A stretch of 7,816 bases of DNA from an uncultured Clostridium sp. (GCA_947174825.1 CAMWKN010000053.1:1-7816); one strand, 5' to 3'; positions 1 to 7,187 are shown, counted from the stretch's first letter. Program-made: numbers and translations. Notes: generated from the sequence alone by a model not told the origin.

Positions 1-108
1 TTATTGCATTTTTATTGTTTAATAAAAGAAAAGATGATACAGTATATTATGCTACTATGCAATGTTGTTTATTGGAATATGGTTTACATTTCGGTTAATG
101 ACAAAACG

Positions 109-115
109 AAAGGAG
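109..115 (+). promoter_or_regulatory. Ribosome binding site fixing the protease start
   Basis: AAAGGAG lies 8 nt before the ATG at 124, an ideal spacing. The reading frame is open further upstream to the window edge and contains other possible starts (TTG at 4, ATG at 34 and 118), but none of these has a Shine-Dalgarno sequence at a usable distance; the ATG at 118 is only 2 nt from this one. The 124 start also places the lysine/arginine-rich signal peptide exactly at the N-terminus. Confidence 0.85.
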
Positions 116-123
116 AAATGAAA

Positions 124-3100
124 ATGAAGAGAAAAAAATTAGGGGATCGGTTGATTTCTGCGGCACTGATCTTAGCAATGACGGTTTCAACTTTACTGCA
201 GGCATCGGCTTCTATGGCAAAAGCGGAAAACAGTCATTTGTATGAAGGAGAGGGATATCAGGTTGTTTTTTCCATTACTTCCAGGTGGTCAGATGGGTAT
301 GTTGCAGATATTACGATTCAGAATACGGGAGAGCGAAAAATTGATAACTGGTGTCTGGCGTTTTCTTTAGAGAACTCGATTGCTGCTATTTGGAATGCCA
401 AATTGGACAATAATAGCAATGGTAATAGATATATTGTAAAGAATAGTCAGTACAATCAAGATATTGGAGTGGGAGAAAGTGTTACATTTGGTATTCAGGT
501 GAATGAACCATTTCAGAAATTTCCCACAGATTATGTCATGATTGGAAATCCACAGATTGTGGAAGCGGATGATTATTCTGTGGAATATATCGTCAATGAG
601 GATTGGGGAAGCGGTTTTTCAGCATCCCTGGTAATCTGTAATCAATCCGATTATGATTTTGAAGATTGGACTCTTCGGGGGAAATATGAAAATGAAATTG
701 ATACCATTTGGAATGCTCAAATCAGAGATCACGAGGACAATCGTTATGTTATTTCAGGAGCAGAGTATGACCAGAATTTGGCGGCAGGGGATAGTATCTC
801 TATTGGGCTTAATTGTATGGCAGGGAGTAGTTCTCTGAATTTTGAACAGTTGGAGTTGGAATTTATCAGGACAAATGTCGAAAACAAGGAGCCGGATCGC
901 GGCACGATGGATGCTTATACCATCGAAGATATTCAAAAAGATGCCTGTATTTTGTATTCTGCCGGAGATTGTGATACTTCTGTAACTAGGGATCTGACGT
1001 TTTATGCTAATAAGCTGTTTGCTGAATACGTATCTTGGGAAAGTTCCAGGAAAGATATTATTGATGACAATGGAAAGGTTACCAGGATGAATCAGCCGAC
1101 AGAAGTTGTAATTACGAAAAGAGTAAACTTTGAAGGAGAGCAGAGCGAGGAAAAAATTACAGTACGTGTAGCTGGAAAATGTTCTTATGAGCCAGAACAT
1201 ATGCAGGATTATGTCTTGTCAGAAATTAAACAGATGAATGCATCTGATGAAGATTTTGAAGTGATGATAAATGAAGAGGGATATCTTGAGGAGATTTATG
1301 GAACATACAGCAATATTACAGTAGATTGCTGGGAAGCCGCTTTGTATTCTTTGTATAATATAAAGACAGCTTTGGGAATCGAGAACCCTTTTCAGGAATT
1401 GGTTCCCCAGGAATGTTATCATGATGATACAGGTTACTCCTATTGTTTTACCCAGGTAAAGCAGGGTCTGCCTGTTTTTTGCCGTGGGCTTGTGGTTAGC
1501 TGTGATCAACAGGGGAATATTAATATGCTGTCGTCGTCGTATCTTCCATTTGAAAAAGAGGTATCGGTTGAACCGGAAATATCCTATCGAAAAGCAGTTG
1601 GTATTCTGGGGGAGAAATTTGGAAACCGTGTAACAATTGAAAATGGGGAAGAGCGGCTTAATGCTTTCCGCGATTATGGAATAGAATCTTCGGCATGGCT
1701 GATTTCGGCTACTCTTTGTGAATCGTGTGAAGAAATGGATGCAGGAAGTTATACTTTTCTGGTAAGTGGAGAAGACGGTACAATTTTAGATTATATTAAT
1801 AATTCGCAGGATGTGGATACCTGTCCTTGTATGGGAGATGATATCAATCAAAATAGCCGTCAATTTCTGGGAAAAAAAGAACGGGAAAAATATTATATGG
1901 AAGATGCGGTACATGGCATCAGGGTTTATCATGGTTCTCTTTATGATCCAAAACATGCTAATATGGTTTCTTCCAATTGGCGTGATAGCGGATGGGATTC
2001 GGGTGCCGTATCTGCTATTTGCAATATGAAAGAGGCGATGGATTATTATGGGAAATTAACAGGTAATTCTAGACATTCTTATGATGGCAAAGGTGGAAAA
2101 ATAAACATTTATTTAAGTCGAAATAATGATAACGATAAAAGTGAGGATAGAAATAATAATTTCCCGGATAATGCACGTTGGGATTATGAAGCGAAGGGCT
2201 TTTATTTTGGAATAGGAACGGGAAGATCCAAAAAACAAAGTACATCCCTGGAATATACAAATACCCTGAAAAAGGGGGAGGAAGCACCAGAGCATGCCAC
2301 TAAAAAGGGGATGCGGTATGCGTCCTTTGATATCGTGGTCCATGAATATACCCATGCTGTGTTTGGTGCGAAAACAGACAATAGAATTTTCTATTATTCA
2401 AATGGTGTTCCTAATTCAATAAGTGAAGGATATTCGGATATTATGGCGTGTTTTGCTGAAGGCGATTGGAAAATAGCGGAAGATATTTCTGATTCTGAAA
2501 TAGGAGACGGTTGTATGCGCAATATAGCAAAACCGCATCTGACAGGGAATCCTTCTAAGGTGCGTGGGAAATATTACGAATGCAGCAAGAGGAAAAATAC
2601 AAAAAAAGGGAAAGAGTTATATGATGAGCTAGGGGACGACGGTCATAGTAACTCAACTGTTCTTTCTCATGCGGCATACCTGATGTTGACTAAATTAATG
2701 AAATGGAATTCTAAAGAAAATTATCGGGATGAACTGGGAAAATTGTGGTATGCTACAATATATTTACATGGTAGTAAAAATATAGATTTTTATAAAGTAC
2801 GAAAGAAAGTAATAGCCAAAGCGAGGGCGAGTTCATATTTTGGCAGTAAAGAGATTTCGCTGATAAAAGAAGCGTTTAATGAATGTGGAATTACAAAAGC
2901 AAACTGTCAGAGAGATACAAAATATTTTAAAAAATTAAAAAAAGATATTAAAAAAGGTGCCAGTGCAGCAAATGACATCATGCAGCTGACCGGCCGTGTC
3001 GTAAAAGCGGATGCAGACAATACGGTTGGAAATAATTTGCCGTTATCCTCTGTTCAGGTAAAGGTGGGATCCTTGGATGGGCATGAGGAAGAAATAAAAG

Positions 3101-3978
3101 GAAGTACAGCATCGAAAGGTCAGTATGAAATTGGTCTGGATTATTTTGAAGAAGGCGTTATGACATTTTCCAAAAGTGGATATCTGTCTGAAACCATGTA
3201 TCTGTCGGAAAGTGATTCAGAACTTCAGAATGTCATTTATTGTAGTACTGTGGAGCTGATATCGAAGGAACAGGATGGACAGGGGGCAGCATCCGGAGTT
3301 GTAAAAAGTGCAACAACGGCAAAGGGAATTGGCAATGTTGAATTAAATATAAGACGGGGGATCCATAATATTTATACGGATGTTGTTATGAAAACAGTGA
3401 CAGATTCGAATGGAAAGTTTCAGGTACAGAATTTACCGGCGGGAAATTATACCGTGGAAGTAGTAGACCCATCGGATGAATATGCCATGTCTTACTTTGA
3501 GATTAAAATATTAGGAGATCAAACCATTGAGAATCAAGACGGAGTGATCTCGCCGGAAATGGATAATGTCTATTTAAGAAGTGTTTTAACATGGGGGTCA
3601 AATCCGAATGATTTAGATTCCCATATGCTTTGTAAGTTTTTTGGTGGGGAAAGTGCACATGTCTATTATGCTGATAAAAAGGGGTATTACAATGCAGAGC
3701 TTGTGTGTCAGTTGGATGTGGATAATAGATTCGGCTATGGACCGGAAACAATTACGCTGCAGGGTATAAAGCCGGGGATCTATGATTACTATATCCATCA
3801 TTATTATGGAAAGGGGACGCTTTCTGACAGTAACGCTTCTGTCTGCCTGTACCAGCAGGGGACGGAGGGGATGAAAAGATATACTTTCCATGTTCCGGAA
3901 GGCAGCGGAAAATATTGGTCCGTATATAGATTTAACAGTGCTACGGAAACTATAGTGTCTGTCGGCAAGATGCACTAA
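124..3978 (+). CDS. Secreted multidomain M4 (thermolysin-like) metalloprotease with CBM2-like modules
   Basis: This 1284-residue protein is predicted to be an exported zinc endopeptidase. It starts with a Sec signal peptide (residues 1-34, KRKK, a hydrophobic core, then AKA before Glu35). Next come two tandem CBM2-like beta-sandwich modules (about 44-130 and 151-238), each with the W..gf.a...i.N, W.l and IWNA pattern. An atrophied bacterial Ig module follows (about 265-351, WESS and DDNGKVTR). FTP-like (about 378-475) and PepSY-like (about 484-560) regions form the propeptide. The M4 catalytic domain spans about 590-925. It has a NARW segment (N683-W686, replacing the family's NAFW), zinc motif HEYTH (H740, E741, H744), third ligand E768 in SEGYSD, and H841 in GHSNS matching thermolysin His231, so catalysis looks intact. 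The C-terminus has two carboxypeptidase-regulatory-like modules (about 954-1035, 1057-1140) and a YfaP/DUF2135-like module (about 1150-1284, with LTWG, DLDSH and GYGPETI). There is no LPXTG anchor. Family assignments are by motif recognition. The M4 call is firm; the CBM2 relationship is by pattern and its ligand is unknown. Confidence 0.9.
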   Translation: MKRKKLGDRLISAALILAMTVSTLLQASASMAKAENSHLYEGEGYQVVFSITSRWSDGYVADITIQNTGERKIDNWCLAFSLENSIAAIWNAKLDNNSNGNRYIVKNSQYNQDIGVGESVTFGIQVNEPFQKFPTDYVMIGNPQIVEADDYSVEYIVNEDWGSGFSASLVICNQSDYDFEDWTLRGKYENEIDTIWNAQIRDHEDNRYVISGAEYDQNLAAGDSISIGLNCMAGSSSLNFEQLELEFIRTNVENKEPDRGTMDAYTIEDIQKDACILYSAGDCDTSVTRDLTFYANKLFAEYVSWESSRKDIIDDNGKVTRMNQPTEVVITKRVNFEGEQSEEKITVRVAGKCSYEPEHMQDYVLSEIKQMNASDEDFEVMINEEGYLEEIYGTYSNITVDCWEAALYSLYNIKTALGIENPFQELVPQECYHDDTGYSYCFTQVKQGLPVFCRGLVVSCDQQGNINMLSSSYLPFEKEVSVEPEISYRKAVGILGEKFGNRVTIENGEERLNAFRDYGIESSAWLISATLCESCEEMDAGSYTFLVSGEDGTILDYINNSQDVDTCPCMGDDINQNSRQFLGKKEREKYYMEDAVHGIRVYHGSLYDPKHANMVSSNWRDSGWDSGAVSAICNMKEAMDYYGKLTGNSRHSYDGKGGKINIYLSRNNDNDKSEDRNNNFPDNARWDYEAKGFYFGIGTGRSKKQSTSLEYTNTLKKGEEAPEHATKKGMRYASFDIVVHEYTHAVFGAKTDNRIFYYSNGVPNSISEGYSDIMACFAEGDWKIAEDISDSEIGDGCMRNIAKPHLTGNPSKVRGKYYECSKRKNTKKGKELYDELGDDGHSNSTVLSHAAYLMLTKLMKWNSKENYRDELGKLWYATIYLHGSKNIDFYKVRKKVIAKARASSYFGSKEISLIKEAFNECGITKANCQRDTKYFKKLKKDIKKGASAANDIMQLTGRVVKADADNTVGNNLPLSSVQVKVGSLDGHEEEIKGSTASKGQYEIGLDYFEEGVMTFSKSGYLSETMYLSESDSELQNVIYCSTVELISKEQDGQGAASGVVKSATTAKGIGNVELNIRRGIHNIYTDVVMKTVTDSNGKFQVQNLPAGNYTVEVVDPSDEYAMSYFEIKILGDQTIENQDGVISPEMDNVYLRSVLTWGSNPNDLDSHMLCKFFGGESAHVYYADKKGYYNAELVCQLDVDNRFGYGPETITLQGIKPGIYDYYIHHYYGKGTLSDSNASVCLYQQGTEGMKRYTFHVPEGSGKYWSVYRFNSATETIVSVGKMH

Positions 3979-4015
3979 TTTCTGCCAATGCTATAGGAAA
4001 CGGAGGTTAAACTAA

Positions 4016-5131
4016 ATGAATCGAAATAAAATATATAAATTGTTATGCTATCTCTGGATTGTCGTTCCAATACTATCTTTGATCAGGTTAAGCCAGCCGT
4101 TGCTAACAATTAGAATGAGTAACGGTGTAGAGGAGTTGCCAATATCTGTAAGGACATACAATGGGTTTCAGCTGTTGGTGCATGGTGATTTGGTAAACGC
4201 CTGTAATACCATATTTATAGATAGTAAAAATCTGGGACTGCTCATGGTAAAGGTTATGATTACTTTGCAGTTGGTCTGTGATATCGTTGTCGTATGGATC
4301 TGTTTATGGGAATGGAGAAAGAAACAAATTCCTGAGATTCATATAAGGATTCGGGGAATCTTGTCAATCGGCTATGTGTTGACAGCAATTGCCTTTTACC
4401 GGTTTTTGCTGCTATGTCTCAGCCATCCTAATGCATCTGTGGCAGCCATCTCACATGCAGAATATTATCAAGATGAATTACATAAAAATATTCTTTTTTC
4501 CATTGCCGTTGTGGTGTTATTTTATGCCACCTGGTCTTTTAGTAAAGCGGGAAAAACCTATAGACGTACGTGTTACTTCTGGATTATGATGCCGATCTTA
4601 TCGTTAGCAATACTAAGCAGGCCAATGATCATGATTGAGACAGATGATATATATCCAGTAACAGATGTGGATTATAGTGGGTTTCATGTGCTGGCATACG
4701 GCAGCCTAGCAAATGAGTACAAGGATACTGTCATAAATAGCGGGAATCTGGGATTCGTTATAATGAAGATAATGATTGCCCTGCAGCTGGTTTTTGATGT
4801 TATCATAGTAATTACTGTTTTGTGGGAATGGGGAAAAAAACAAAATCCCAAGTGTTTACTATATTTCAGAGGGGGACTGGCAGCCGGTTATCTGCTGACG
4901 GCATTGATCATCGGCCGGGTTGCGGCTGGGTGGTCTGCTAATCTGGAAATAGAGCATGACTTGGGTGCTTTCCTGATGCGAACTTCGTATGCATTTGGGG
5001 AGTGGGGAGTATATATGACGTTTGAATTATCTATTGCCATTGCGATATTATTTGCTGTGACATTGCTGGCATATTGCTTAACCTCAAAAGAGAAAAGCAA
5101 CGCAGGAAGGGAATGGCAAAAAACGAGATGA
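4016..5131 (+). CDS. Polytopic membrane protein with internal duplication, unknown function
   Basis: I do not recognise a named family. The 371-residue protein begins at an ATG 9 nt after GGAGG (4002-4006), 37 nt past the protease stop, with no hairpin between them, so it is probably co-transcribed with the protease. It contains about eight hydrophobic helices (near 8-28, 73-98, 112-135, 158-176, 186-206, 245-270, 285-303, 335-355). The two halves are clear tandem copies (see the repeat entry). Basic stretches after helices 2 and 6 (EWRKKQ, EWGKKQ) suggest that both halves insert in the same orientation, with the long loops between helices 1-2 and 5-6 outside. No catalytic motif, ATP site or transporter signature is visible. 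The C-terminus is short, charged and probably cytoplasmic. The role could be sensing, immunity or export support, but none of these is shown by the sequence. Confidence 0.85.
   Translation: MNRNKIYKLLCYLWIVVPILSLIRLSQPLLTIRMSNGVEELPISVRTYNGFQLLVHGDLVNACNTIFIDSKNLGLLMVKVMITLQLVCDIVVVWICLWEWRKKQIPEIHIRIRGILSIGYVLTAIAFYRFLLLCLSHPNASVAAISHAEYYQDELHKNILFSIAVVVLFYATWSFSKAGKTYRRTCYFWIMMPILSLAILSRPMIMIETDDIYPVTDVDYSGFHVLAYGSLANEYKDTVINSGNLGFVIMKIMIALQLVFDVIIVITVLWEWGKKQNPKCLLYFRGGLAAGYLLTALIIGRVAAGWSANLEIEHDLGAFLMRTSYAFGEWGVYMTFELSIAIAILFAVTLLAYCLTSKEKSNAGREWQKTR
4034..5080 (+). repeat. Tandem duplication of a four-helix unit inside the membrane protein gene
   Basis: Copy 1 covers residues 7-176 (4034-4543) and copy 2 residues 182-355 (4559-5080), an offset of about 175 residues. 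Matching landmarks appear in the same order. CYLWIVVPILSL matches CYFWIMMPILSL, YNGFQLLVHGDL matches YSGFHVLAYGSL, and NLGLLMVKVMITLQLVCD matches NLGFVIMKIMIALQLVFD. LWEWRKKQ matches LWEWGKKQ, and GYVLTAIAFYR matches GYLLTALIIGR. The copies have diverged strongly at the DNA level, so the duplication is old. The fourth helix and the loop before it are the least conserved part. Confidence 0.9.
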
Positions 5132-5184
5132 AAAAATAGTCTAGTGTACTGTACTGTTTATATTTAGTGTAACCGCTAACCGAA

Positions 5185-5575
5185 TTAATGGTCAGCAGTT
5201 ATGTATTCAGGATATAATGATATTAGTTTTTCCCGGGCATCCCCTGTCTGGAAATGCTATTGGATTTTTGCTTCATTATTGTTGCGTTCTTTCTCCCATG
5301 CGGTCAATTCCTCCCGGAGAAGATGGATATCTTCTATACGTCTGGCAAGGCACTGGCGGGTCATGACATTTAACTCAATTTCTGCCATGTCGAGCCAGCT
5401 CCCGTGTTTCGGTGTGTAATGTATCTCCAGACGCTTTATGATCCGTCTGGCTTCCGCAGGGAAAATGCCTTTTACAGAGATGCGGGCTTATGCGTATTAA
5501 GATTATCCATGACCAGAATGATCTTTTCAGCTCGTCATCTGTGAGGGTTATATGGTATGTTTTTGGTCTTGCCAT
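5185..5575 (-). pseudogene. IS630-family transposase remnant (internal deletion, frameshift, nonsense)
   Basis: Read on the minus strand from the ATG at 5575, the first codons give MARPKTYHITLTDDELK, a typical IS630 transposase N-terminus. The sequence then jumps, in another frame, straight to ILVMDNLNTHKPASL, which carries the second catalytic Asp (codon 5505-5507). About two hundred central codons, including the first catalytic Asp, are missing. A one-base loss near 5469-5473 shifts the frame again. The rest continues as FPAEARRIIKRLEIHYTPK and then HGSWLDMAEIELNV with the likely catalytic Glu (5380-5382). It runs on to the C-terminus through an in-frame TAG at 5257-5259, where related proteins would be expected to have Trp, and stops at 5185. 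A weak terminal-repeat-like match (9 of 15 positions) between bases near 5166-5180 and the reverse complement near 5658-5672 might mark the element ends, but this is not convincing. The copy cannot make an active enzyme. Confidence 0.88.
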
Positions 5576-5597
5576 GGTAATCAGCCTGAACAGAGTA

Positions 5598-5647
5598 GCT
5601 CGCTGTAACGAGCAAGAACCCCCAGTAGCCGCTACTACTGGGGGTTC
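5598..5647. terminator. Strong hairpin upstream of the transposase remnant, terminator- or attenuator-like
   Basis: Bases 5616-5628 (GAACCCCCAGTAG) pair perfectly with 5635-5647 around a 6-nt loop, giving a 13-bp stem with five consecutive C-G pairs. A second, smaller hairpin (GCTCG 5598-5602 with CGAGC 5609-5613) sits next to it on the transposase side. On the + strand the stem is followed only by GTTTTGG, a weak U-tract; on the minus strand it is followed by TTGCTCG. It lies about 40 nt upstream of the transposase start codon. It may therefore be part of the insertion sequence leader and shield the transposase from outside transcription, or it may stop + strand readthrough from the membrane protein gene. 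The structure itself is certain; its function is inferred. Confidence 0.5.
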
Positions 5648-5734
5648 GTTTTGGTGTCAACGTGGACACATTTACTTCTTTAGTCTGTCAATATCATAAC
5701 ATAGGCAGGAAAGGTTTGCAAGTTGTAAATTTCC

Positions 5735-5763
5735 TTGTAATTCCATCCTATCTCTGCCATAAT
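5735..5763 (+). promoter_or_regulatory. Sigma-A-type promoter for the small membrane protein/ATPase unit
   Basis: TTGTAA (5735-5740) and CATAAT (5758-5763) are separated by exactly 17 nt and match the TTGACA/TATAAT consensus at 4 of 6 and 5 of 6 positions. Transcription would start near 5770 and leave a leader of about 20 nt containing the ribosome binding site at 5781-5785. No operator-like inverted repeat overlaps it. Confidence 0.65.
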
Positions 5764-5791
5764 AGAGAAAAAAGGAAATGAGGAGAGAAAA

Positions 5792-6163
5792 ATGTCATTC
5801 AAAGAATTTTACAAGTTTTATTGTCCATCAAAGATCAAGAAGAATATCAATGCAGCTGCCATTATACTATATTGTTGCAGCGTTTTGACCTTTTTGTTGT
5901 CTATTGTGGCTGCCAAAATGGGAATTAGTGTTTTAGCAAGTGCGGTGGATGCTGTTCTGGTATTAGGTCTGGCACTGGGGATACATATTGGCAAAAGTCG
6001 TGCTTGTGCGGTGATTGTTTTAGTGTATTCTATTCTGAATTGCCTGTATTCTGTGATTACAACAGGACGATTAGGGGGATATCTGATTATAATTGCAGGG
6101 ATATATGCGACAATTTATACCTTTATGGCTCGTAGAGAATATAAAGCGTTTATCCGTGGCTGA
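5792..6163 (+). CDS. Small four-helix integral membrane protein, unknown function
   Basis: The 123-residue product starts at an ATG 6 nt after AGGAG (5781-5785). It has a short basic N-terminal segment (CPSKIKKN) and four closely packed hydrophobic helices at about 19-41, 47-67, 70-90 and 94-112. It ends in a charged tail, RREYKAFIRG. Positive charges before helix 1 and after helix 4 suggest that both ends are cytoplasmic. I see no catalytic or ligand-binding motif, and it resembles the many uncharacterised small membrane proteins of clostridia. A good promoter lies just upstream, and the ATPase gene begins 43 nt after its stop with no terminator between, so the two are probably co-transcribed. 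It is unrelated by eye to the duplicated membrane protein upstream. Confidence 0.8.
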   Translation: MSFKEFYKFYCPSKIKKNINAAAIILYCCSVLTFLLSIVAAKMGISVLASAVDAVLVLGLALGIHIGKSRACAVIVLVYSILNCLYSVITTGRLGGYLIIIAGIYATIYTFMARREYKAFIRG

Positions 6164-6206
6164 CCGATTTTGGGGACAGGGACTTTATCAGAGAAAGGTC
6201 TGAAAT

Positions 6207-7067
6207 ATGATTTACTTATCTCAATTTATATTCCCATCTGTGATGACGGAGGAGCAGTATTTACATGGAATTCGAGAAACCTGTTACACAACAGCATATC
6301 CTTTTGAGATATTGTCAAAACGGGAACTTCATACCTTAAATTTCGATGAATCTGTTACTATCTTATATGGGGGAAATGGATCGGGAAAAACGACAGCATT
6401 AAATGTGATTGCGGAAAAACTGCAGTCTGATCGGGATACCCTCTACAATCGTTCCGATTTTTTTGAGCAATATGTGGACTTTTGTGATTATGTTTTAGAG
6501 CGGGAATTGCCGGAATACAATCGAATTATTACCAGTGATGATGTATTTGATTTTATGTTAAATATCCGGAGTCTGAATGAGGGAATTGACCGTAAACGGG
6601 AGGAAATATTTCGGGATTATTATGATACCAAATCTTCCAACTTTCAGCTACATTCCTTGGAAGACTACGAACAGCTAGTAAAAGTGAATGCCGCCAGAAG
6701 AAAATCCAAATCCAGGTATGTCAAAGATCAGTTAAAGGATAATGTCAGGGAACATTCTAATGGAGAAAGTGCTTACTTGTATTTTACGGATAAGATTCGT
6801 GAAAACGGAGTGTATTTATTGGACGAGCCGGAAAACAGTCTTTCGCCGGAACGGCAGCAGGAATTAGTTTCTTTTATAGAGGAATCTGCCAGATTCTTTG
6901 CCTGTCAATTTATTATTGCAACCCATTCTCCCTTTTTATTGTCAATGAAGCATTCTAAGATCTATAATCTGGACGAAAACCCGGTGCGGACTGCCAAGTG
7001 GACAGAATTGCCCAATGTTCGGGCATATTATGATTTTTTCAAAGAGCATGAGGGGGAGTTTGAATAG
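6207..7067 (+). CDS. P-loop ATPase, COG3910-like orphan ABC-type/AAA family protein
   Basis: This 286-residue cytosolic ATPase has the complete ABC-type nucleotide-binding set. Walker A is GGNGSGKTT (residues 55-63, Lys61) and the signature-like element is SNGE (184-187). Walker B is VYLLDEPEN with Asp206 and Glu207, followed by the D-loop-like SLSPERQ. The switch His is in ATHSPF (His240). The N-terminus (TCYTTAYPF, then LNFDESVTILYGG) and the SDDVFDF segment near 110-116 fit the predicted-ATPase group COG3910, whose members are about this length. The span between Walker A and the signature is only about 120 residues, so there is no long SMC- or Rad50-like coiled coil, and there is no fused nuclease or transmembrane domain. 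The start is supported by GAAAGG 8 nt upstream. The cellular role of this family is not established. Its only co-transcribed neighbour appears to be the small membrane protein. Confidence 0.88.
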   Translation: MIYLSQFIFPSVMTEEQYLHGIRETCYTTAYPFEILSKRELHTLNFDESVTILYGGNGSGKTTALNVIAEKLQSDRDTLYNRSDFFEQYVDFCDYVLERELPEYNRIITSDDVFDFMLNIRSLNEGIDRKREEIFRDYYDTKSSNFQLHSLEDYEQLVKVNAARRKSKSRYVKDQLKDNVREHSNGESAYLYFTDKIRENGVYLLDEPENSLSPERQQELVSFIEESARFFACQFIIATHSPFLLSMKHSKIYNLDENPVRTAKWTELPNVRAYYDFFKEHEGEFE

Positions 7068-7187
7068 TAGATCTGATATTCTATGGCATTGAGCTGTATC
7101 CAGAAAATCAAGATACATAATGGATACAAATATCTGATATAAGTACGTAAGAAATGGCTTCGCATTTTGATGTTGTTAATTCGCAAG
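7068..7187. other. Non-coding spacer with a repeated ATCTGATAT motif
   Basis: The 9-mer ATCTGATAT occurs at 7071-7079 and again at 7132-7140. The second copy lies in ATATC-T-GATAT (7130-7140), a perfect odd-centred palindrome. No convincing promoter was found for the downstream lipoprotein gene; CATAAT at 7116-7121 lacks a properly spaced -35 box. There is no coding sequence in this stretch. Confidence 0.45.

Larger units (their letters stand above)
5132..5734. other. Gene-poor interval dominated by insertion sequence debris
   Basis: Apart from the transposase remnant and its two hairpins, I see no gene here. The 53 nt after the membrane protein stop show no intrinsic terminator. Bases 5654-5669 hold a minor 5-bp hairpin (GTGTC/GACAC) that could belong to the insertion sequence end. 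Open frames on the + strand at 5201-5419 and 5490-5699 run antisense to the remnant and have no ribosome binding site or protein-like character. Confidence 0.7.

Noticed and set aside
1..108. Promoter for the protease gene
   Set aside because: AT-rich hexamers such as TATATT (43-48) and TTTACA (83-88) occur, but no -35/-10 pair has acceptable sequence and 16-18 nt spacing, so none is annotated.
4..123. N-terminal extension of the protease frame to a TTG at position 4
   Set aside because: The extension lacks a ribosome binding site and would bury the signal peptide 40 residues in. AAAGGAG at 109-115 points to the ATG at 124.
754..1200. Minus-strand open frame of 148 codons inside the protease gene
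   Set aside because: It is antisense to conserved CBM2-like and Ig-like coding sequence and has no recognisable protein features. It is a shadow of the real frame, as are the other minus-strand frames at 1219-1509, 2069-2355 and 3503-3975.
5201..5419. Plus-strand open frame of 72 codons after the membrane protein
   Set aside because: It is the antisense of the IS630 C-terminal region and has no ribosome binding site. The frame at 5490-5699 fails for the same reasons.
5166..5672. Terminal inverted repeats and TA target duplication of the IS630 element
   Set aside because: The best pairing of the two ends matches only 9 of 15 positions and the TA dinucleotides are too common to be informative, so I do not mark element boundaries.
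6170..6185. GGGGACAGGGAC run between the small membrane protein and ATPase genes
   Set aside because: It resembles half of a palindromic repeat seen in clostridial spacers, but no matching inverted half is present and the spacer is only 43 nt.
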